A stretch of DNA of 64,000 nt from Anaerocaecibacter muris (GCF_943192945.1 NZ_CALPCE010000001.1:186001-250000); one strand, 5' to 3'. Counted from the stretch's first letter, positions 33,976 to 44,835 are shown. Notes: generated from the letters alone by a model not told the origin. A program made the numbers and translations.

Positions 33976-36900
33976 ATGCCCATTTCCGATGAAGTCATCG
34001 AACTTGCGCCGGTAAAAAAAACCAAGAAAAAACTTATAGTCGTGTTCGTGGCGATGGGCGTATTGCTCGCGCTTGCAGTCACGTTCTTGGTAATGTATTT
34101 GATAAAGCCGAGCGTCGAAAAGGACAATTCGGTCGTTAAGGACGTTACGATCGAAAGCACGGGGCTGTTCAGCATGAACGGAACGGACTATTACGCTTCG
34201 ATCGGGAATGAGTACACCGTTTACGCGGATATTACCGTGGAAAACGGCGCAAGCCCCAATATTGCTTGGGAGGTAACGCCGCGCGAAGCCGTTACGGAAA
34301 TAAAGAGCAGTAGCGGCGACGGCGAGCGCGCATATTTTACGTTTGTGCCTAATGTCGGGCATCACAATAAAGATGTTTCCATAAAAGCGCGTTCTGCGTC
34401 CAATACGTCCAAATATAAAGAAGTAAAGTTCAAAGTAGTTAATCAAGGCGCGGAATCAATCAAATTAACCGACTTTTATGCGCAGGGAAACAGCGCTAAT
34501 AAAGAGCAGATTAAAAACGACGAAATTCGCATCCCGCATTATGTTGCGGACGTAAACAACAGAACTTATACGGTGCTGTTCGATCAGTACGGCAAGTATA
34601 ACGAATCGACGGGCGAGTACGCCAAAATGTCCATAACCAAGACTGCGGACGGTTTGGAATCCAACGCCGTAACGGTTACTTCCGACAATACGTCCGTCGT
34701 TGCCGTGTCCGGTTCTTCGCACGAGGGTTTTATGTTCCGCGCGCGCGGCAAGGGCGTTGCCAACATAAAGATTAAAGCCAACATCAACAACCCTGACGCG
34801 CCGCAGAACGTAGAAAAAACGCTTAAAATAAACGTTCAGAGCAGTACCGAGCTGGGTTACATAGAAAAGATATATCTGTTTAATACCGCTGTGGTTGACG
34901 GCGATTTTATAGAGAGCGTTCTCGATAAAACGCGCACGCAACTGGACGTAGCCGCGCTTACGGAACTCGTTAAAAACGATCCCGATCTCGTTATGGATCC
35001 CAAGGAAATAACGTTCCCGTATAACACGACTTACGACGATATTTTCTCGCACGTACTTATCAGCCCCATAACGATACAGTACGACAGCGCCGCAAAAACC
35101 ATTAAGAATAACTGGTATAAATCGCTGTCCGTAAAATCGTCCAACGATCAAGCTATGAAAGTCACTACCGATAAAAACGGCGCGGTTTCGCTTGCGGCGA
35201 CGGGGCTTGCGAGTACGGCGCAGTCGGCGACGACTTGCAAACTTACTTTTTCGGACACGACCGCGGGCAACATCAAGGTCGATAACGAAGTGAACGTAAG
35301 AGTAGTTGCGCAGAACGAGAGCGGCAAATTGAGCGTTAAGGTCGGAACGTCCGATTTTGCGGAAGATGCCGTCGCGCCCGTTGCGTCCAACGTATCGGCG
35401 ACCTTGTCCGCCATATACAATATAAGAATGTCCGGCAAAACGGACGTAAACGAAGTAGTCGATAAAAAGTATCTTACGGGTACTTATATGCTCGACTTCG
35501 ATCCCGCGATTATGGAAGTGCGCGTTGCGGGAAGCACGGGCGCGTCGCTTACTCCCAATAAGGTGTACGAACTTACGTCCGAAGCCATGAAGATTGAGCG
35601 AAAGGGCGCAGACACTTCGTCTATTACCAATTTCGAGGGCACGGTCAAGTTCACCGTCAAAATTAAAGACGGCGTTAAAGACGGTACGTATACGCTTAAA
35701 TTTATTAAGGTCGGCACGTCCGTAAGCGGCGGCGAGGACTGGAACGGCAAAGACAAGAGCGACCGCACGTGGGAAAAAACCGCGTCGTTCGAGGTTACGG
35801 CAAAAGCTACCAAAGCGTTTTTTATAGACACGGAAGACGCAACTGCGCTTGTAACCAAAAACAATGCGTTTGCGGGTAAGTTTGTGCCGAGCGCGGGCGA
35901 AAACCCGACAAGCGCGACTGTGTACGTTCAGAACCAACAGCAGGGCACGACGTGGAACAAGGAAAACTTTTTCAATATAGCGGAACTTGTAACGACGGAC
36001 GTCACGAGGTTTAAGACGCAAGTTAAAATAGTTACTTACAATCAAAACGTGTTCAGCGCGACCGGTAACGTTTTGACTTTCCGCGGTCTTGCGCCCGACG
36101 ACGCATCCTTGCCGTGTGCGGAATTCGATATTTCGGTTTTCGATATCGAGAATAAAGAAATAGGCGTTCTCAAAGTAAAAGTTTACGTTATCGACGCGAT
36201 TACTGCGTTTGAAGAAATCGGCGAACAGTCCGTCGAATACGATAAAGACAATAAAAAGGGCACGGGACTGGCTTACGCAGATCTTGTAAAAGTCAAGCGC
36301 ACGCTTAATACAAAATTCGAGACGTACAACAACTATACGATTAACTTGTATTTCGGGCATATAAGCGAAGATACGAAACTCGTCCCCGAAGAAGACACCG
36401 TAAACAAGATAACTTACTATAAGCATAACGGCGTGCGGCTTTATCAAATCCAATCGTTCGTTATTAAACCCGTAACCGATCTTTACGCTTACAGCTATAA
36501 CAATAAAGTGAATGTCGCCGATTTGCGCGTCGAGTTCTCCGTAAACGAAAAAGACTTTTACCATGTGGAAGGCGGCGATTCGTCGGTGTTGGTTACAAGC
36601 GTTATGACTTGTAAGTTTATGCGGCTTGCGGACGGCGTTGCGGCGTTTACGAGTAGCGATTACAGCGAGCAATCGCGCATAAAAGATAACAAGTACAGCG
36701 TAAACCAAGGATCGCAAGTCGATATATACGTTTCTTCCACCGTCGAAATAACAAACAACGAAAGCGATAAAGAAATCGTTTACGTTATGCGATACAACGA
36801 CGGCGCGTTTGCCGTTAAATCGTATATTCAAATACCCACAGGCATAAGCGCGACGGGCGACGCCGCAGGAAAAGGCGATAATACGTTCTACACCGTGCGT

Positions 36901-39900
36901 TTTGAAGCGCCGCGTATTTCGTCGGGTTCGACGACGGGCGAGGACAATTATAATCTTACATTGTTCTGCGGTTCTACTCCGACGACGGTGGTGCTTACCG
37001 TGCAAAATCTCGCGCGCAGTATTGTGAGCGTGGGCGTGTACGAAGATATGCATTGCACCAACGACATTTCAAGTTCGGTTTTGGAATTCGGTAAATACAT
37101 AGGCAAGAGCGGCGTGTACAGCAAAACAGTTTACGTCAAGATCGTGTATGAGGCTGTTCCCGCATCGGACGCTCACGCCACTCAAAGCACTTCTTGGCAG
37201 TATTACGAAGCGGCTGTATTGACATTGCCCGATTATTTGACTGCGTCCGGTTCGGGCGTTGCGGGCAAGAACAACGGCGTATATCATCTTGCTCCGACCG
37301 ATTCCGATATTTATAACGCAGCTTACGGCGTGGGCGGCGCGGTTATAACTTGCGAAATCAAACTTAAAACAACCGCGAGCGAACACGATTCCGATTATTT
37401 GACTATTCACCGCGCCAACAAGATAGACGAGCAACTTATCAAGCAAAGCGTAAAAGTCGGTACGGGCTTGGCTAACATAACCGTAAGCGACGACAACGGA
37501 CACGGTTGTATCATAAATGCGGGTAATGCGGGTACGGTCGAATATACGTTCGAGCTTAAAAACAACGGCGCGACGCAACCGTCGTACAAACTCAATCTTA
37601 ATTACGGCGCGTTGACTGCGTCCGAATATCCCGGCATTGCGTACAACAACAAGAGCGAAACGGAATTTACGTTGACGTACACAGCGATAAACGGGCTTAC
37701 CGTTTCCGATTTTTCGCATGGCGACAATCCTTATATTTTGATAGGTATTGCGTCCGACGTTAAGACGTTGATCGGAACTTACAGTTTTGTTTTCACCGAT
37801 AAATCGGGCAGGGCGTCGAGCGGCAATACGTTTACGCTCAATGTCAAGATTACCGTCACTATGGATATATTCGCGCTCGACTTCGGCGACGCGGGCAGCG
37901 AGTACAGAATTAAAACGACGGGTAACCAGGGCGGAGCCGTTTCCGACGTTGCGTCGTTGCCGATAACCGTTTTGTATAACGGCGGCGATACGACCGTTCA
38001 GCCGACGGCGCAGATAATCAAAAACAACAACGTTGCGGACATTGTTACCAAGACCGCCGACGGCAGTTATATCGAATATACGGGCGGCGATATTTACATC
38101 CGTCGCAGCGGCACGGACGGCGAGGGATATACGCTGTACGTCAAAAACAGCATAATTACCGCCGCAGACTATTACGTGCGCTTAAAATACGGCGATATAA
38201 CGCCCGTTTACAGAGCTATCAAGATTGAAACCAACTCGCACACGCTGTATTTGGCGGACGATAATAATGTTTCTGTAACCGAAACGGGCGGCGAGAAATC
38301 GGCGGTTGTGTCCGTGTCGCAAGATAATGTTGCGTTCAAACTTGCCGCGGTCGTCAAAAACGACGGCACGCAAGAGGTTGCTGCGGGAAAAAACGTTACA
38401 TACGCTATCTATACCGATAAAACGTTTAATACGGTTGCGTCGGACGTAACGTTCGATTCGACGAGCGGCGAAATAAAAATCAATCCGTCCGCCGTGACGA
38501 ATACGGTATACTATAAGGCGAGCTATACCGACGTGGGCGGTAAAGGCGATACGCAGGAAATTGTAATCAAGTTTACTTATCGCGTCGAAATTTCGTCCGT
38601 ACAGCTCCAAGGCTTGGACGGCAACACGTTTGCCGCGGACGACAAACTTATTACGCTTTATATAGGCGGCAATAAATATACCGAACTCGATTTGTCGAGC
38701 TACATCAAACCTATAAACGTATTCGGCAAGGATTTCGGCAATGCCGTTACCAATTCGGTGCGGCTTGCAAATCAGAGCGACGCGAGCAAACTCATCGTAA
38801 ACGGCTTAAAGCTCATACCCGAATCGCTTACGGGCACGGCGGGCGTTCCGATTATAATCACTTCGCAGTATTTCGGATCGGAAAAGGAATACCGTTGCAA
38901 CGTCGCGGTCAAGTCCATAACCTCGCTTGCGCTTACGACAGTTAGCGGTAAGATTAACGTTGCGGACGAAGATTCGTCCGTGACCGTATCGTCCAACGTA
39001 AAGGATTATGCGGGCTTCGTGGTCGAGTACACCTTGACGTCCGATAAGACGGGGCTTGACATAACGAGCGCGGGCTACGAAAAGACGGTTGCGCTTTCAA
39101 CGCGTTCGGCGGCGAGCCTCGGCACGTACACGCTTACGGCTACTGTCAAATATAAACTCGCAAGCGGATCGAGCCTTACTTTGAGCGGCGGCGAATTTAT
39201 GTTCGAAGCGATTTACTCTTTGACGGTAGATTGCGATTACGCGCCGCAATTCGGTTTGGTGTACAACTCTGCCGAAACCGTACTGCCTTACGATACGACC
39301 GACGCGACAAAACACACCGTTAAAGACGCATCGAAGTATGCTGTTAATGTTATCGGCGCGACGCACGGCGACGCGAACGCGCGTTATTCCGCGTCGGCGA
39401 CCAATGTTATCACCGTCGGCACGTTTACGGGCGATAGCGGCGCGGTTACGATAAACGACAATGAAAGCGGCGAATTTAACGTGACGCTTACCGCGGTCGT
39501 TTACGGCAAGACGTTTACAGTCACTCAAAAATACTTCTTCTCTTACGGCGCGGACGCTTCGGCTAAACTGTACGGCAAAGTTGACGGACAGGAATATACC
39601 GAGCTTACGGCGAGCGACGGACAGCCCGTTATCAATCAGAATATCGATTTCGTAAACGGCAAGCCGTACACGTTTAAGTACGAAATATCCGACGTGGATA
39701 TTGCCAACAGCGTTGTAGATATTATCGTAAACGGCAACGTGACCGTCGGCGAAATGGTTAAAGCCAACGGAAAATGCTATGTCGAAATAACCGCCGATAA
39801 GGAAACGACTTTGCAGGTCGGCGGCATAGTAAAAGTGGGCACGCGCACCGTGTATACGGAGAGCTTTACCGTAAGGCTTACGGCAACCGCGCCCGTGTTC

Positions 39901-42900
39901 GAGATAACCGCTTCGCGCGACAAAATACTTCCCGCCGAAACTGCTACGTTTACCGCGGGCGTAAAGAACAACGGTTTTGCCGGAAACATCGCGGTGCAAT
40001 ATTCGATAATTTCAGGCGGGAACATGGCGATAAATTCCGCGAGCGGCGTTTTAACCGCAGGCAGCAATATTACGGTGAATACGCTTGTTACCGTGCGCGC
40101 GACGATAACCGTAACAGACAGCGTATTTAACGGCGTATATACAGTTGAAAAATCGATAATTGTTCTCGGCGTTCCGCTCCCGACGGTAGCTTGGAGCAAT
40201 CCAACCGTCGATATAGAAATCGGCACGGACGGCGCGATTGAATTTGTTGCTGATACCGATTACATTTTCGACGGACATAAAGTCTTGTCCGACGGTATTA
40301 CTTACGACTATGTTGCTAACTATGCGATTACTGTATCGTCCGCGTCGGGCTTGACGGCAAACGATTACAAACTTACAAACGGCAAGCTCGAAATTATAGG
40401 CACAAACACGACGTTGGCGGGCGGAAAAATTACGCTGTGCTTGACCGCAACGGTCACGAGCGACGTAAATAAAGGCGCTATCGCTACCGATTATATCGAC
40501 GTTGTTATCGCGCCGCAAGCGCGCAGCGTTGCGGGGGCGACTGTGTCCAACGGCGTAGGAGTTTACGACGTGCGCGACGCGGTTAAACCCAATACGACGA
40601 GCACAACGGGGCATTTTATAGCCGATAGCGAGGCAAACGATTACACCGTGACTTCGGTCGTTGTCGTCAACGACGCCGACAAACAGTTTGTTCAAGCGAG
40701 CGGCGCGCGGCTTGCGGTTGTGCGCAACATTACGGAGCTTGGCAAAACCATAGATTTGGACGTTACTATCGTCATGACGAAAGGCGTGTATGCGGGTAAA
40801 GAAATGACCTGTCGCACAAGCGTCGCCGTGGTCAATCCCACTGTTACAAACTCCGCCGCGACGTGGAACGGCGATTTGCTCGCATATAATCAAGTAACAG
40901 TCAAGGACTGCATTAACATTGCGGAAGTTGCGGACGGAGTAGCGGTAACGCGCATTGCGGTAACCGCAATAGAGGAAGATCAAGCCTCGGCGTTCACCGT
41001 TATAAACAACAATACCGTCAATCCCGTGATTACGGTTGATCGCGCGTTCAATACGAGCATAGGCGCGGACGGATCTGACAGCGCGATAAAAGTCGCTTAC
41101 GTGATAACGCTATCCAACGGCAGAGTGTACTACGGCGAAGGTCAGATTTCCGTTGCCGACGTGAGAGTGGACGTAACGGCGAAAGTGGGCGAGCAAAATA
41201 TCGCGCTTAACAAAGACTTTGCGGATAACGACATTACGAGCGTACTCATAAACGCAGGCGAGGCAGCCGCGCTCGCGACTTCGGCATCTAACGGGTTCGA
41301 CGTGCGCGTTAAGTCCGTGGAAATAACCGACGAGCAAGGATTGACGACCGACTATCTTACAGGTCTTGCTAACGGCGACAGCGCAATATTTACCGCTGCG
41401 GTCATTAGCTCCGACAAGACGTGCAACGTAACCGTCAAAACGGACGTTTGCGGTACAGAATATATTATCAAATTCAAGGTTAATATCGTTGCGCCCGCAA
41501 CGTCCTCGGCTTACGACGTCGGCAATACCGAAAATACCGACTTTGCGGTCGGCGAGGGCGGCGAGGTTATTTCCAAATGGGCAAACAACGGCGGATCGGC
41601 GTATAAGTACGGATATTCGGTTACTATTACCGCGCCTGCGGGAAATCTGTCCGATTATCTTGCGTCGGCAACGTTGCATTTGACCGAAGGCGGCGCGACG
41701 CTCGACACTCTTAACCTTAACGGTCAGTCTGATACGCTGTACTTTAACAACGCAAACGGCAGCAGTCATTCGCATAACGTCAACACTTCCAACTTTGTGT
41801 TGAAACTTGTGTTCAAAACGACTGCCGCAGTCAAGCGTTGCAATATAGAAGCGACTTACCGCGCATATAATAAATCGTCGCTCGGCAGTGCGCAGAACTT
41901 TACGGGCTGGTACCGTTTTGAAGTAGTGGGCAAAGTTACCGTTACTCTCGATACCAATGCGCACGGCGACGACAGCGCGACTTGCGATAAATCGACGGTT
42001 GACGTCAATTATAAAGGACTTTACGGCAACTTGCCGGTAGCGAGCAGAACGGGTTATGACTTCCTCGGTTGGTACACCGCGGCGGTAGGCGGCGACAAGA
42101 TAGTGTTTGTGACAGGAGAATCGGGCAACACTATGGTTACTAACCGCGAAAGCCATACGCTGTACGCGCACTGGGCGGAAAAAACGTACACAGTCGCGCT
42201 CGACGCTAACGCGGACGGCGACAGCGTAACAGACAGCGCGGCTTCGGTAACGGTCAAGTTTGGCGGCACGTATTCGACACTGCCCAAAAATCCCAAGCGC
42301 GTCGGATATGAATTCCTCGGCTGGTTTACCGCGGCAAACGGCGGCGACAGAGTGGACGGCGGCGACGAAGTTACCGCAATGCCTCATACTCGACTTTATG
42401 CGCACTGGACGCCCGTAATCTATACGGTGACGCTTAACGCCAACGGCGGCAGTATCGCGGGGCTTGACTCTTTTGAGTTTAACGTGCCGTTCGGAACAGA
42501 GTTTACCCGCCATGTAAGCGTTATGCCTACGCGCGACGGATACACATTTAACGGTTGGCGCACTGCGGCGAGCGGCGGCGACAGCGTTGGCGCGAGCATA
42601 ACCGTAACGGGCAACACCGTTATTTATGCCGATTGGTCGGTTATCCCGCAAAAGACGGTCGAGGTAACGTTCGATACGCACGTCGTCGGCATGACTGTCG
42701 CGGGCAAAACCGTTAATTACGGCGGAACTTACGGCGAACTCCCGACGGCGGGCGAACGCGCAGGCTATACGTTCCTCGGCTGGTTCACCGCCCAAACCGA
42801 CGGCGAGCTTGTTACCGAAAATACGATAGTTCCCGACGTTACGTCCGTAGAACTGCATGCGCATTGGCAAGTAAACGTCTATACCGTTACGTTTAACGCC

Positions 42901-43341
42901 GCCGGCGGCGATATTGCGGGCGTCGAAACAATCGCGTTGAACGTTGCATATAACGAGGCTGTTACGCTGTTTAATCCCGTCAAGGCGGGCTACGTGTTCG
43001 ACGGGTGGTTCGATGCGGACGATAATAAAGTCGGCATGGGCGGCGACGCTTATACCGTTACGGACGACGTAACGCTTACGGCAAAGTGGTCGCAATATTC
43101 GGTGTCGTTCGACCTCAATTATGACGGCGCGGCCGAAACGATAGACGACAAGATTTATGCTGTCGGAGCTAAATACGGCGCGGATTTGCCTGTGCCTACG
43201 TCCGCAAGGGACGGTTTCGAGTTTAAAGGCTGGTGCACGGACAAGAACAATGCGGCAGCGACTGCCGTCACCGCGGACGACGTTGTGGAAGGCAACGTCA
43301 CGCTGTACGCCGTGTGGGAAGCCGTAACGGTCGAGCCTTAA
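33976..43341 (+). CDS. Giant membrane-anchored surface protein with InlB-type B-repeats
   Basis: A 3121-residue protein. The start at 33976 is set by AAGAGG upstream; a more upstream in-frame ATG would add 25 unlikely residues. Residues about 20-42 (KKLIVVFVAMGVLLALAVTF) form one membrane helix after a short basic tail, with no lipobox, so the rest is probably outside and anchored at its N-terminus. Residues 60-2600 are Thr/Val/Asp/Asn-rich beta-sandwich-like domains of bacterial Ig type, poorly conserved. Residues 2653-3114 hold six B-repeats of the Listeria-Bacteroides type (G-Y-x-F-x-G-W ... L-Y-A-H-W). No LPXTG or S-layer homology motif is visible at the C-terminus. Probably an adhesin or cell-surface scaffold. 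One-gene unit; a phosphoribosyltransferase gene follows. Confidence 0.85.
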   Translation: MPISDEVIELAPVKKTKKKLIVVFVAMGVLLALAVTFLVMYLIKPSVEKDNSVVKDVTIESTGLFSMNGTDYYASIGNEYTVYADITVENGASPNIAWEVTPREAVTEIKSSSGDGERAYFTFVPNVGHHNKDVSIKARSASNTSKYKEVKFKVVNQGAESIKLTDFYAQGNSANKEQIKNDEIRIPHYVADVNNRTYTVLFDQYGKYNESTGEYAKMSITKTADGLESNAVTVTSDNTSVVAVSGSSHEGFMFRARGKGVANIKIKANINNPDAPQNVEKTLKINVQSSTELGYIEKIYLFNTAVVDGDFIESVLDKTRTQLDVAALTELVKNDPDLVMDPKEITFPYNTTYDDIFSHVLISPITIQYDSAAKTIKNNWYKSLSVKSSNDQAMKVTTDKNGAVSLAATGLASTAQSATTCKLTFSDTTAGNIKVDNEVNVRVVAQNESGKLSVKVGTSDFAEDAVAPVASNVSATLSAIYNIRMSGKTDVNEVVDKKYLTGTYMLDFDPAIMEVRVAGSTGASLTPNKVYELTSEAMKIERKGADTSSITNFEGTVKFTVKIKDGVKDGTYTLKFIKVGTSVSGGEDWNGKDKSDRTWEKTASFEVTAKATKAFFIDTEDATALVTKNNAFAGKFVPSAGENPTSATVYVQNQQQGTTWNKENFFNIAELVTTDVTRFKTQVKIVTYNQNVFSATGNVLTFRGLAPDDASLPCAEFDISVFDIENKEIGVLKVKVYVIDAITAFEEIGEQSVEYDKDNKKGTGLAYADLVKVKRTLNTKFETYNNYTINLYFGHISEDTKLVPEEDTVNKITYYKHNGVRLYQIQSFVIKPVTDLYAYSYNNKVNVADLRVEFSVNEKDFYHVEGGDSSVLVTSVMTCKFMRLADGVAAFTSSDYSEQSRIKDNKYSVNQGSQVDIYVSSTVEITNNESDKEIVYVMRYNDGAFAVKSYIQIPTGISATGDAAGKGDNTFYTVRFEAPRISSGSTTGEDNYNLTLFCGSTPTTVVLTVQNLARSIVSVGVYEDMHCTNDISSSVLEFGKYIGKSGVYSKTVYVKIVYEAVPASDAHATQSTSWQYYEAAVLTLPDYLTASGSGVAGKNNGVYHLAPTDSDIYNAAYGVGGAVITCEIKLKTTASEHDSDYLTIHRANKIDEQLIKQSVKVGTGLANITVSDDNGHGCIINAGNAGTVEYTFELKNNGATQPSYKLNLNYGALTASEYPGIAYNNKSETEFTLTYTAINGLTVSDFSHGDNPYILIGIASDVKTLIGTYSFVFTDKSGRASSGNTFTLNVKITVTMDIFALDFGDAGSEYRIKTTGNQGGAVSDVASLPITVLYNGGDTTVQPTAQIIKNNNVADIVTKTADGSYIEYTGGDIYIRRSGTDGEGYTLYVKNSIITAADYYVRLKYGDITPVYRAIKIETNSHTLYLADDNNVSVTETGGEKSAVVSVSQDNVAFKLAAVVKNDGTQEVAAGKNVTYAIYTDKTFNTVASDVTFDSTSGEIKINPSAVTNTVYYKASYTDVGGKGDTQEIVIKFTYRVEISSVQLQGLDGNTFAADDKLITLYIGGNKYTELDLSSYIKPINVFGKDFGNAVTNSVRLANQSDASKLIVNGLKLIPESLTGTAGVPIIITSQYFGSEKEYRCNVAVKSITSLALTTVSGKINVADEDSSVTVSSNVKDYAGFVVEYTLTSDKTGLDITSAGYEKTVALSTRSAASLGTYTLTATVKYKLASGSSLTLSGGEFMFEAIYSLTVDCDYAPQFGLVYNSAETVLPYDTTDATKHTVKDASKYAVNVIGATHGDANARYSASATNVITVGTFTGDSGAVTINDNESGEFNVTLTAVVYGKTFTVTQKYFFSYGADASAKLYGKVDGQEYTELTASDGQPVINQNIDFVNGKPYTFKYEISDVDIANSVVDIIVNGNVTVGEMVKANGKCYVEITADKETTLQVGGIVKVGTRTVYTESFTVRLTATAPVFEITASRDKILPAETATFTAGVKNNGFAGNIAVQYSIISGGNMAINSASGVLTAGSNITVNTLVTVRATITVTDSVFNGVYTVEKSIIVLGVPLPTVAWSNPTVDIEIGTDGAIEFVADTDYIFDGHKVLSDGITYDYVANYAITVSSASGLTANDYKLTNGKLEIIGTNTTLAGGKITLCLTATVTSDVNKGAIATDYIDVVIAPQARSVAGATVSNGVGVYDVRDAVKPNTTSTTGHFIADSEANDYTVTSVVVVNDADKQFVQASGARLAVVRNITELGKTIDLDVTIVMTKGVYAGKEMTCRTSVAVVNPTVTNSAATWNGDLLAYNQVTVKDCINIAEVADGVAVTRIAVTAIEEDQASAFTVINNNTVNPVITVDRAFNTSIGADGSDSAIKVAYVITLSNGRVYYGEGQISVADVRVDVTAKVGEQNIALNKDFADNDITSVLINAGEAAALATSASNGFDVRVKSVEITDEQGLTTDYLTGLANGDSAIFTAAVISSDKTCNVTVKTDVCGTEYIIKFKVNIVAPATSSAYDVGNTENTDFAVGEGGEVISKWANNGGSAYKYGYSVTITAPAGNLSDYLASATLHLTEGGATLDTLNLNGQSDTLYFNNANGSSHSHNVNTSNFVLKLVFKTTAAVKRCNIEATYRAYNKSSLGSAQNFTGWYRFEVVGKVTVTLDTNAHGDDSATCDKSTVDVNYKGLYGNLPVASRTGYDFLGWYTAAVGGDKIVFVTGESGNTMVTNRESHTLYAHWAEKTYTVALDANADGDSVTDSAASVTVKFGGTYSTLPKNPKRVGYEFLGWFTAANGGDRVDGGDEVTAMPHTRLYAHWTPVIYTVTLNANGGSIAGLDSFEFNVPFGTEFTRHVSVMPTRDGYTFNGWRTAASGGDSVGASITVTGNTVIYADWSVIPQKTVEVTFDTHVVGMTVAGKTVNYGGTYGELPTAGERAGYTFLGWFTAQTDGELVTENTIVPDVTSVELHAHWQVNVYTVTFNAAGGDIAGVETIALNVAYNEAVTLFNPVKAGYVFDGWFDADDNKVGMGGDAYTVTDDVTLTAKWSQYSVSFDLNYDGAAETIDDKIYAVGAKYGADLPVPTSARDGFEFKGWCTDKNNAAATAVTADDVVEGNVTLYAVWEAVTVEP
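41932..43317 (+). repeat. Six tandem InlB B-repeat units
   Basis: Coding repeats of about 74-81 residues, ending at W codons near 42174, 42408, 42636, 42867, 43089 and 43317. Each has a GYxFxGW core (GYDFLGW, GYEFLGW, GYTFNGW, GYTFLGW, GYVFDGW, GFEFKGW). Units 1, 2 and 4 are most alike; units 5 and 6 are the most divergent. Confidence 0.88.
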
Positions 43342-43385
43342 CAAACGGACTTACAAATAAATTCCTAAAAGAGGATAGGTTTACC

Positions 43386-43928
43386 ATGGATAAATTTTTC
43401 ACTGTGGATATTTGCGGCAGAGAGGAACATTTGCCGATTCTTCCGTTGCCGTCGGGAATAAATATCGCGTTTTTCAATCTACACGGCAACGTCGAGCTTA
43501 CCGAACATTGCGCAAAGCACATAGCCGAACGCATTAAGAAGTATAACCCCGATGTGCTTATTACGGCAGAAAGCAAGGGCTTACAGCTCACTCATTGCGT
43601 GGCGCGGGACTTTGGACATAAGATGTACGCCGTTGCGCGCAAAAGCAAAAAGCTGTATATGCAGGACGGAATAGAGGTCGAGGCTAAAACGATTACGACG
43701 GGCGAGGTGCAACATTTATACTTATCGGCGCACGACGTGGATTTAATCAATGGCAAGACCGTCGCAATCGTAGACGACGTTATAAGCACGGGCGCGGCAA
43801 ACGCGGCGCTCGAACAGCTTGTTGCGACGGCGGGCGGCAAGGTTGTGTGCCGCGCGTTCGTGCTTGCGGAGGGCGACGCAAAAGATCGCGACGGCATAGA
43901 ATATCTTGCGAGTATTCCGTTGCTGTAA
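43386..43928 (+). CDS. Purine-type phosphoribosyltransferase
   Basis: A 180-residue type I phosphoribosyltransferase. The PRPP-binding loop VAIVDDVISTGAAN is intact, and ITAESKGLQLTH with YAVARKSKKLY resembles adenine/xanthine PRTases (Apt/Xpt). It would salvage a purine base, but the exact base is not clear. An AGAGGA site precedes ATG 43386; a longer in-frame reading would run into the giant gene and lacks support. It begins 44 bases after that gene and is closed by a strong terminator. Confidence 0.85.
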   Translation: MDKFFTVDICGREEHLPILPLPSGINIAFFNLHGNVELTEHCAKHIAERIKKYNPDVLITAESKGLQLTHCVARDFGHKMYAVARKSKKLYMQDGIEVEAKTITTGEVQHLYLSAHDVDLINGKTVAIVDDVISTGAANAALEQLVATAGGKVVCRAFVLAEGDAKDRDGIEYLASIPLL

Positions 43929-43983
43929 TAACTTTTAAACGACGCAAAGGTTGTCAATATTTGCGCCTCAATAATTTATGCAA

Positions 43984-44019
43984 CAAAAAATCCGTCGTTT
44001 GTTTCGGCGGATTTTTTAT
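43984..44019. terminator. Bidirectional terminator between PRTase and cotF-like genes
   Basis: Arms AAAAAATCCGTCG and CGGCGGATTTTTT with one G-T pair and a TTTGTTT loop. A-run and T-run on the two sides allow function for both convergent genes. Confidence 0.85.
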
Positions 44020-44030
44020 ATTAGCTGTAA

Positions 44031-44822
44031 TCAGTCACAGCAAGTGTCGCAACCGCAGTTATGGCAGAGCGGCGAGAATTGCTGTTTCGCTTCCGAAATT
44101 TTTTGCTCGCTCGCTTGCTCGGTCTGATACATGCCGCGTTTTTGCATAAACTCGAACGCTTTGTATTGATCGGCGGCGGCTTCGTCGAGGTTTTCGCGTA
44201 GCAGGTTGCGGAACGGTTCTTCCGACGCTTCGCACAACGCCGTGGAGTAAAGTTTGACGATTTGTTTTTCCGAACCGAGTACGTCCGAAATTATTTCGTA
44301 ATCGTCGAGTTCGCAACGCTCGCGCGCCGACGGCTTGTCCGTGGTATACCATTCGTCAATGGTCGCCGCGGTTTCGTCGCTGGGGTCGTAATCGTCGGTC
44401 ACGTTGTAATCTACGTCGTTGCGCGGATTGCAGTTGCGACCGTCGCAATCGTACTCTTCCGAAAATTCTTCCGACGTTTCGGTATCGTAAGGAATTCCGT
44501 ATTCCTCGGCGGTTTCCGTCTGATAGTCCGAGGAGTCCTCGTAATTGTCCGATTCGTATAAATCGGTGGCGCCGTAAGCGCCGTCGAAACTATTGTAGTC
44601 GTCGGTTGCGGCTTGTTCCTTTTGCGGATCGAACTCCTCCGAATTTTCCGCGTCTACGCCGAGCGGGTATTCCACGGGCGGCACAAGAAGTCCGTCGGGA
44701 TTGTTTACGCCCGTTTCGACAATAAAGTCGCTTGCAAATTCGGGCGAACGGTCGGTGCGGTAGTTGCAATCGGCGGGATCGCAGTCCGCGTTGTTGCGAT
44801 AGTTGTTGTTATTGTAATCCAT
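44031..44822 (-). CDS. CotF-type spore coat protein with long acidic N-terminus
   Basis: A 263-residue protein. Residues 1-165 are low-complexity and disordered, very rich in Asp, Glu, Tyr and Asn. Residues about 175-250 form the CotF ferritin-like helical domain: DVLGSEKQIVKLYSTALCEA, DQYKAFEFMQKRGMYQTE and EQKISEAKQQFS. The end is cysteine-rich (CHNCGCDTCCD). CotF proteins belong to the spore coat. Tyr and Cys could support cross-linking, an inference. AAAGGAG precedes ATG 44822, 13 bases after the 60-residue gene, so the two are co-transcribed. It is good evidence that the organism sporulates. Confidence 0.85.
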   Translation of the reverse strand: MDYNNNNYRNNADCDPADCNYRTDRSPEFASDFIVETGVNNPDGLLVPPVEYPLGVDAENSEEFDPQKEQAATDDYNSFDGAYGATDLYESDNYEDSSDYQTETAEEYGIPYDTETSEEFSEEYDCDGRNCNPRNDVDYNVTDDYDPSDETAATIDEWYTTDKPSARERCELDDYEIISDVLGSEKQIVKLYSTALCEASEEPFRNLLRENLDEAAADQYKAFEFMQKRGMYQTEQASEQKISEAKQQFSPLCHNCGCDTCCD

Positions 44823-44835
44823 AATCGAATCTCCT

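Noticed and set aside
34465-37053. An 862-codon open frame on the minus strand inside the giant surface protein gene
   Set aside because: It is an antisense frame kept open by the biased codon use. Its product is full of Arg, His and Tyr with no domain pattern, and it has no ribosome binding site or promoter. The same holds for the 744-codon frame at 41110-43344.
41932-43317. Regularly spaced repeats considered as a CRISPR array
   Set aside because: They lie in one reading frame, units differ in sequence and are over 200 bases long; they are coding B-repeats.
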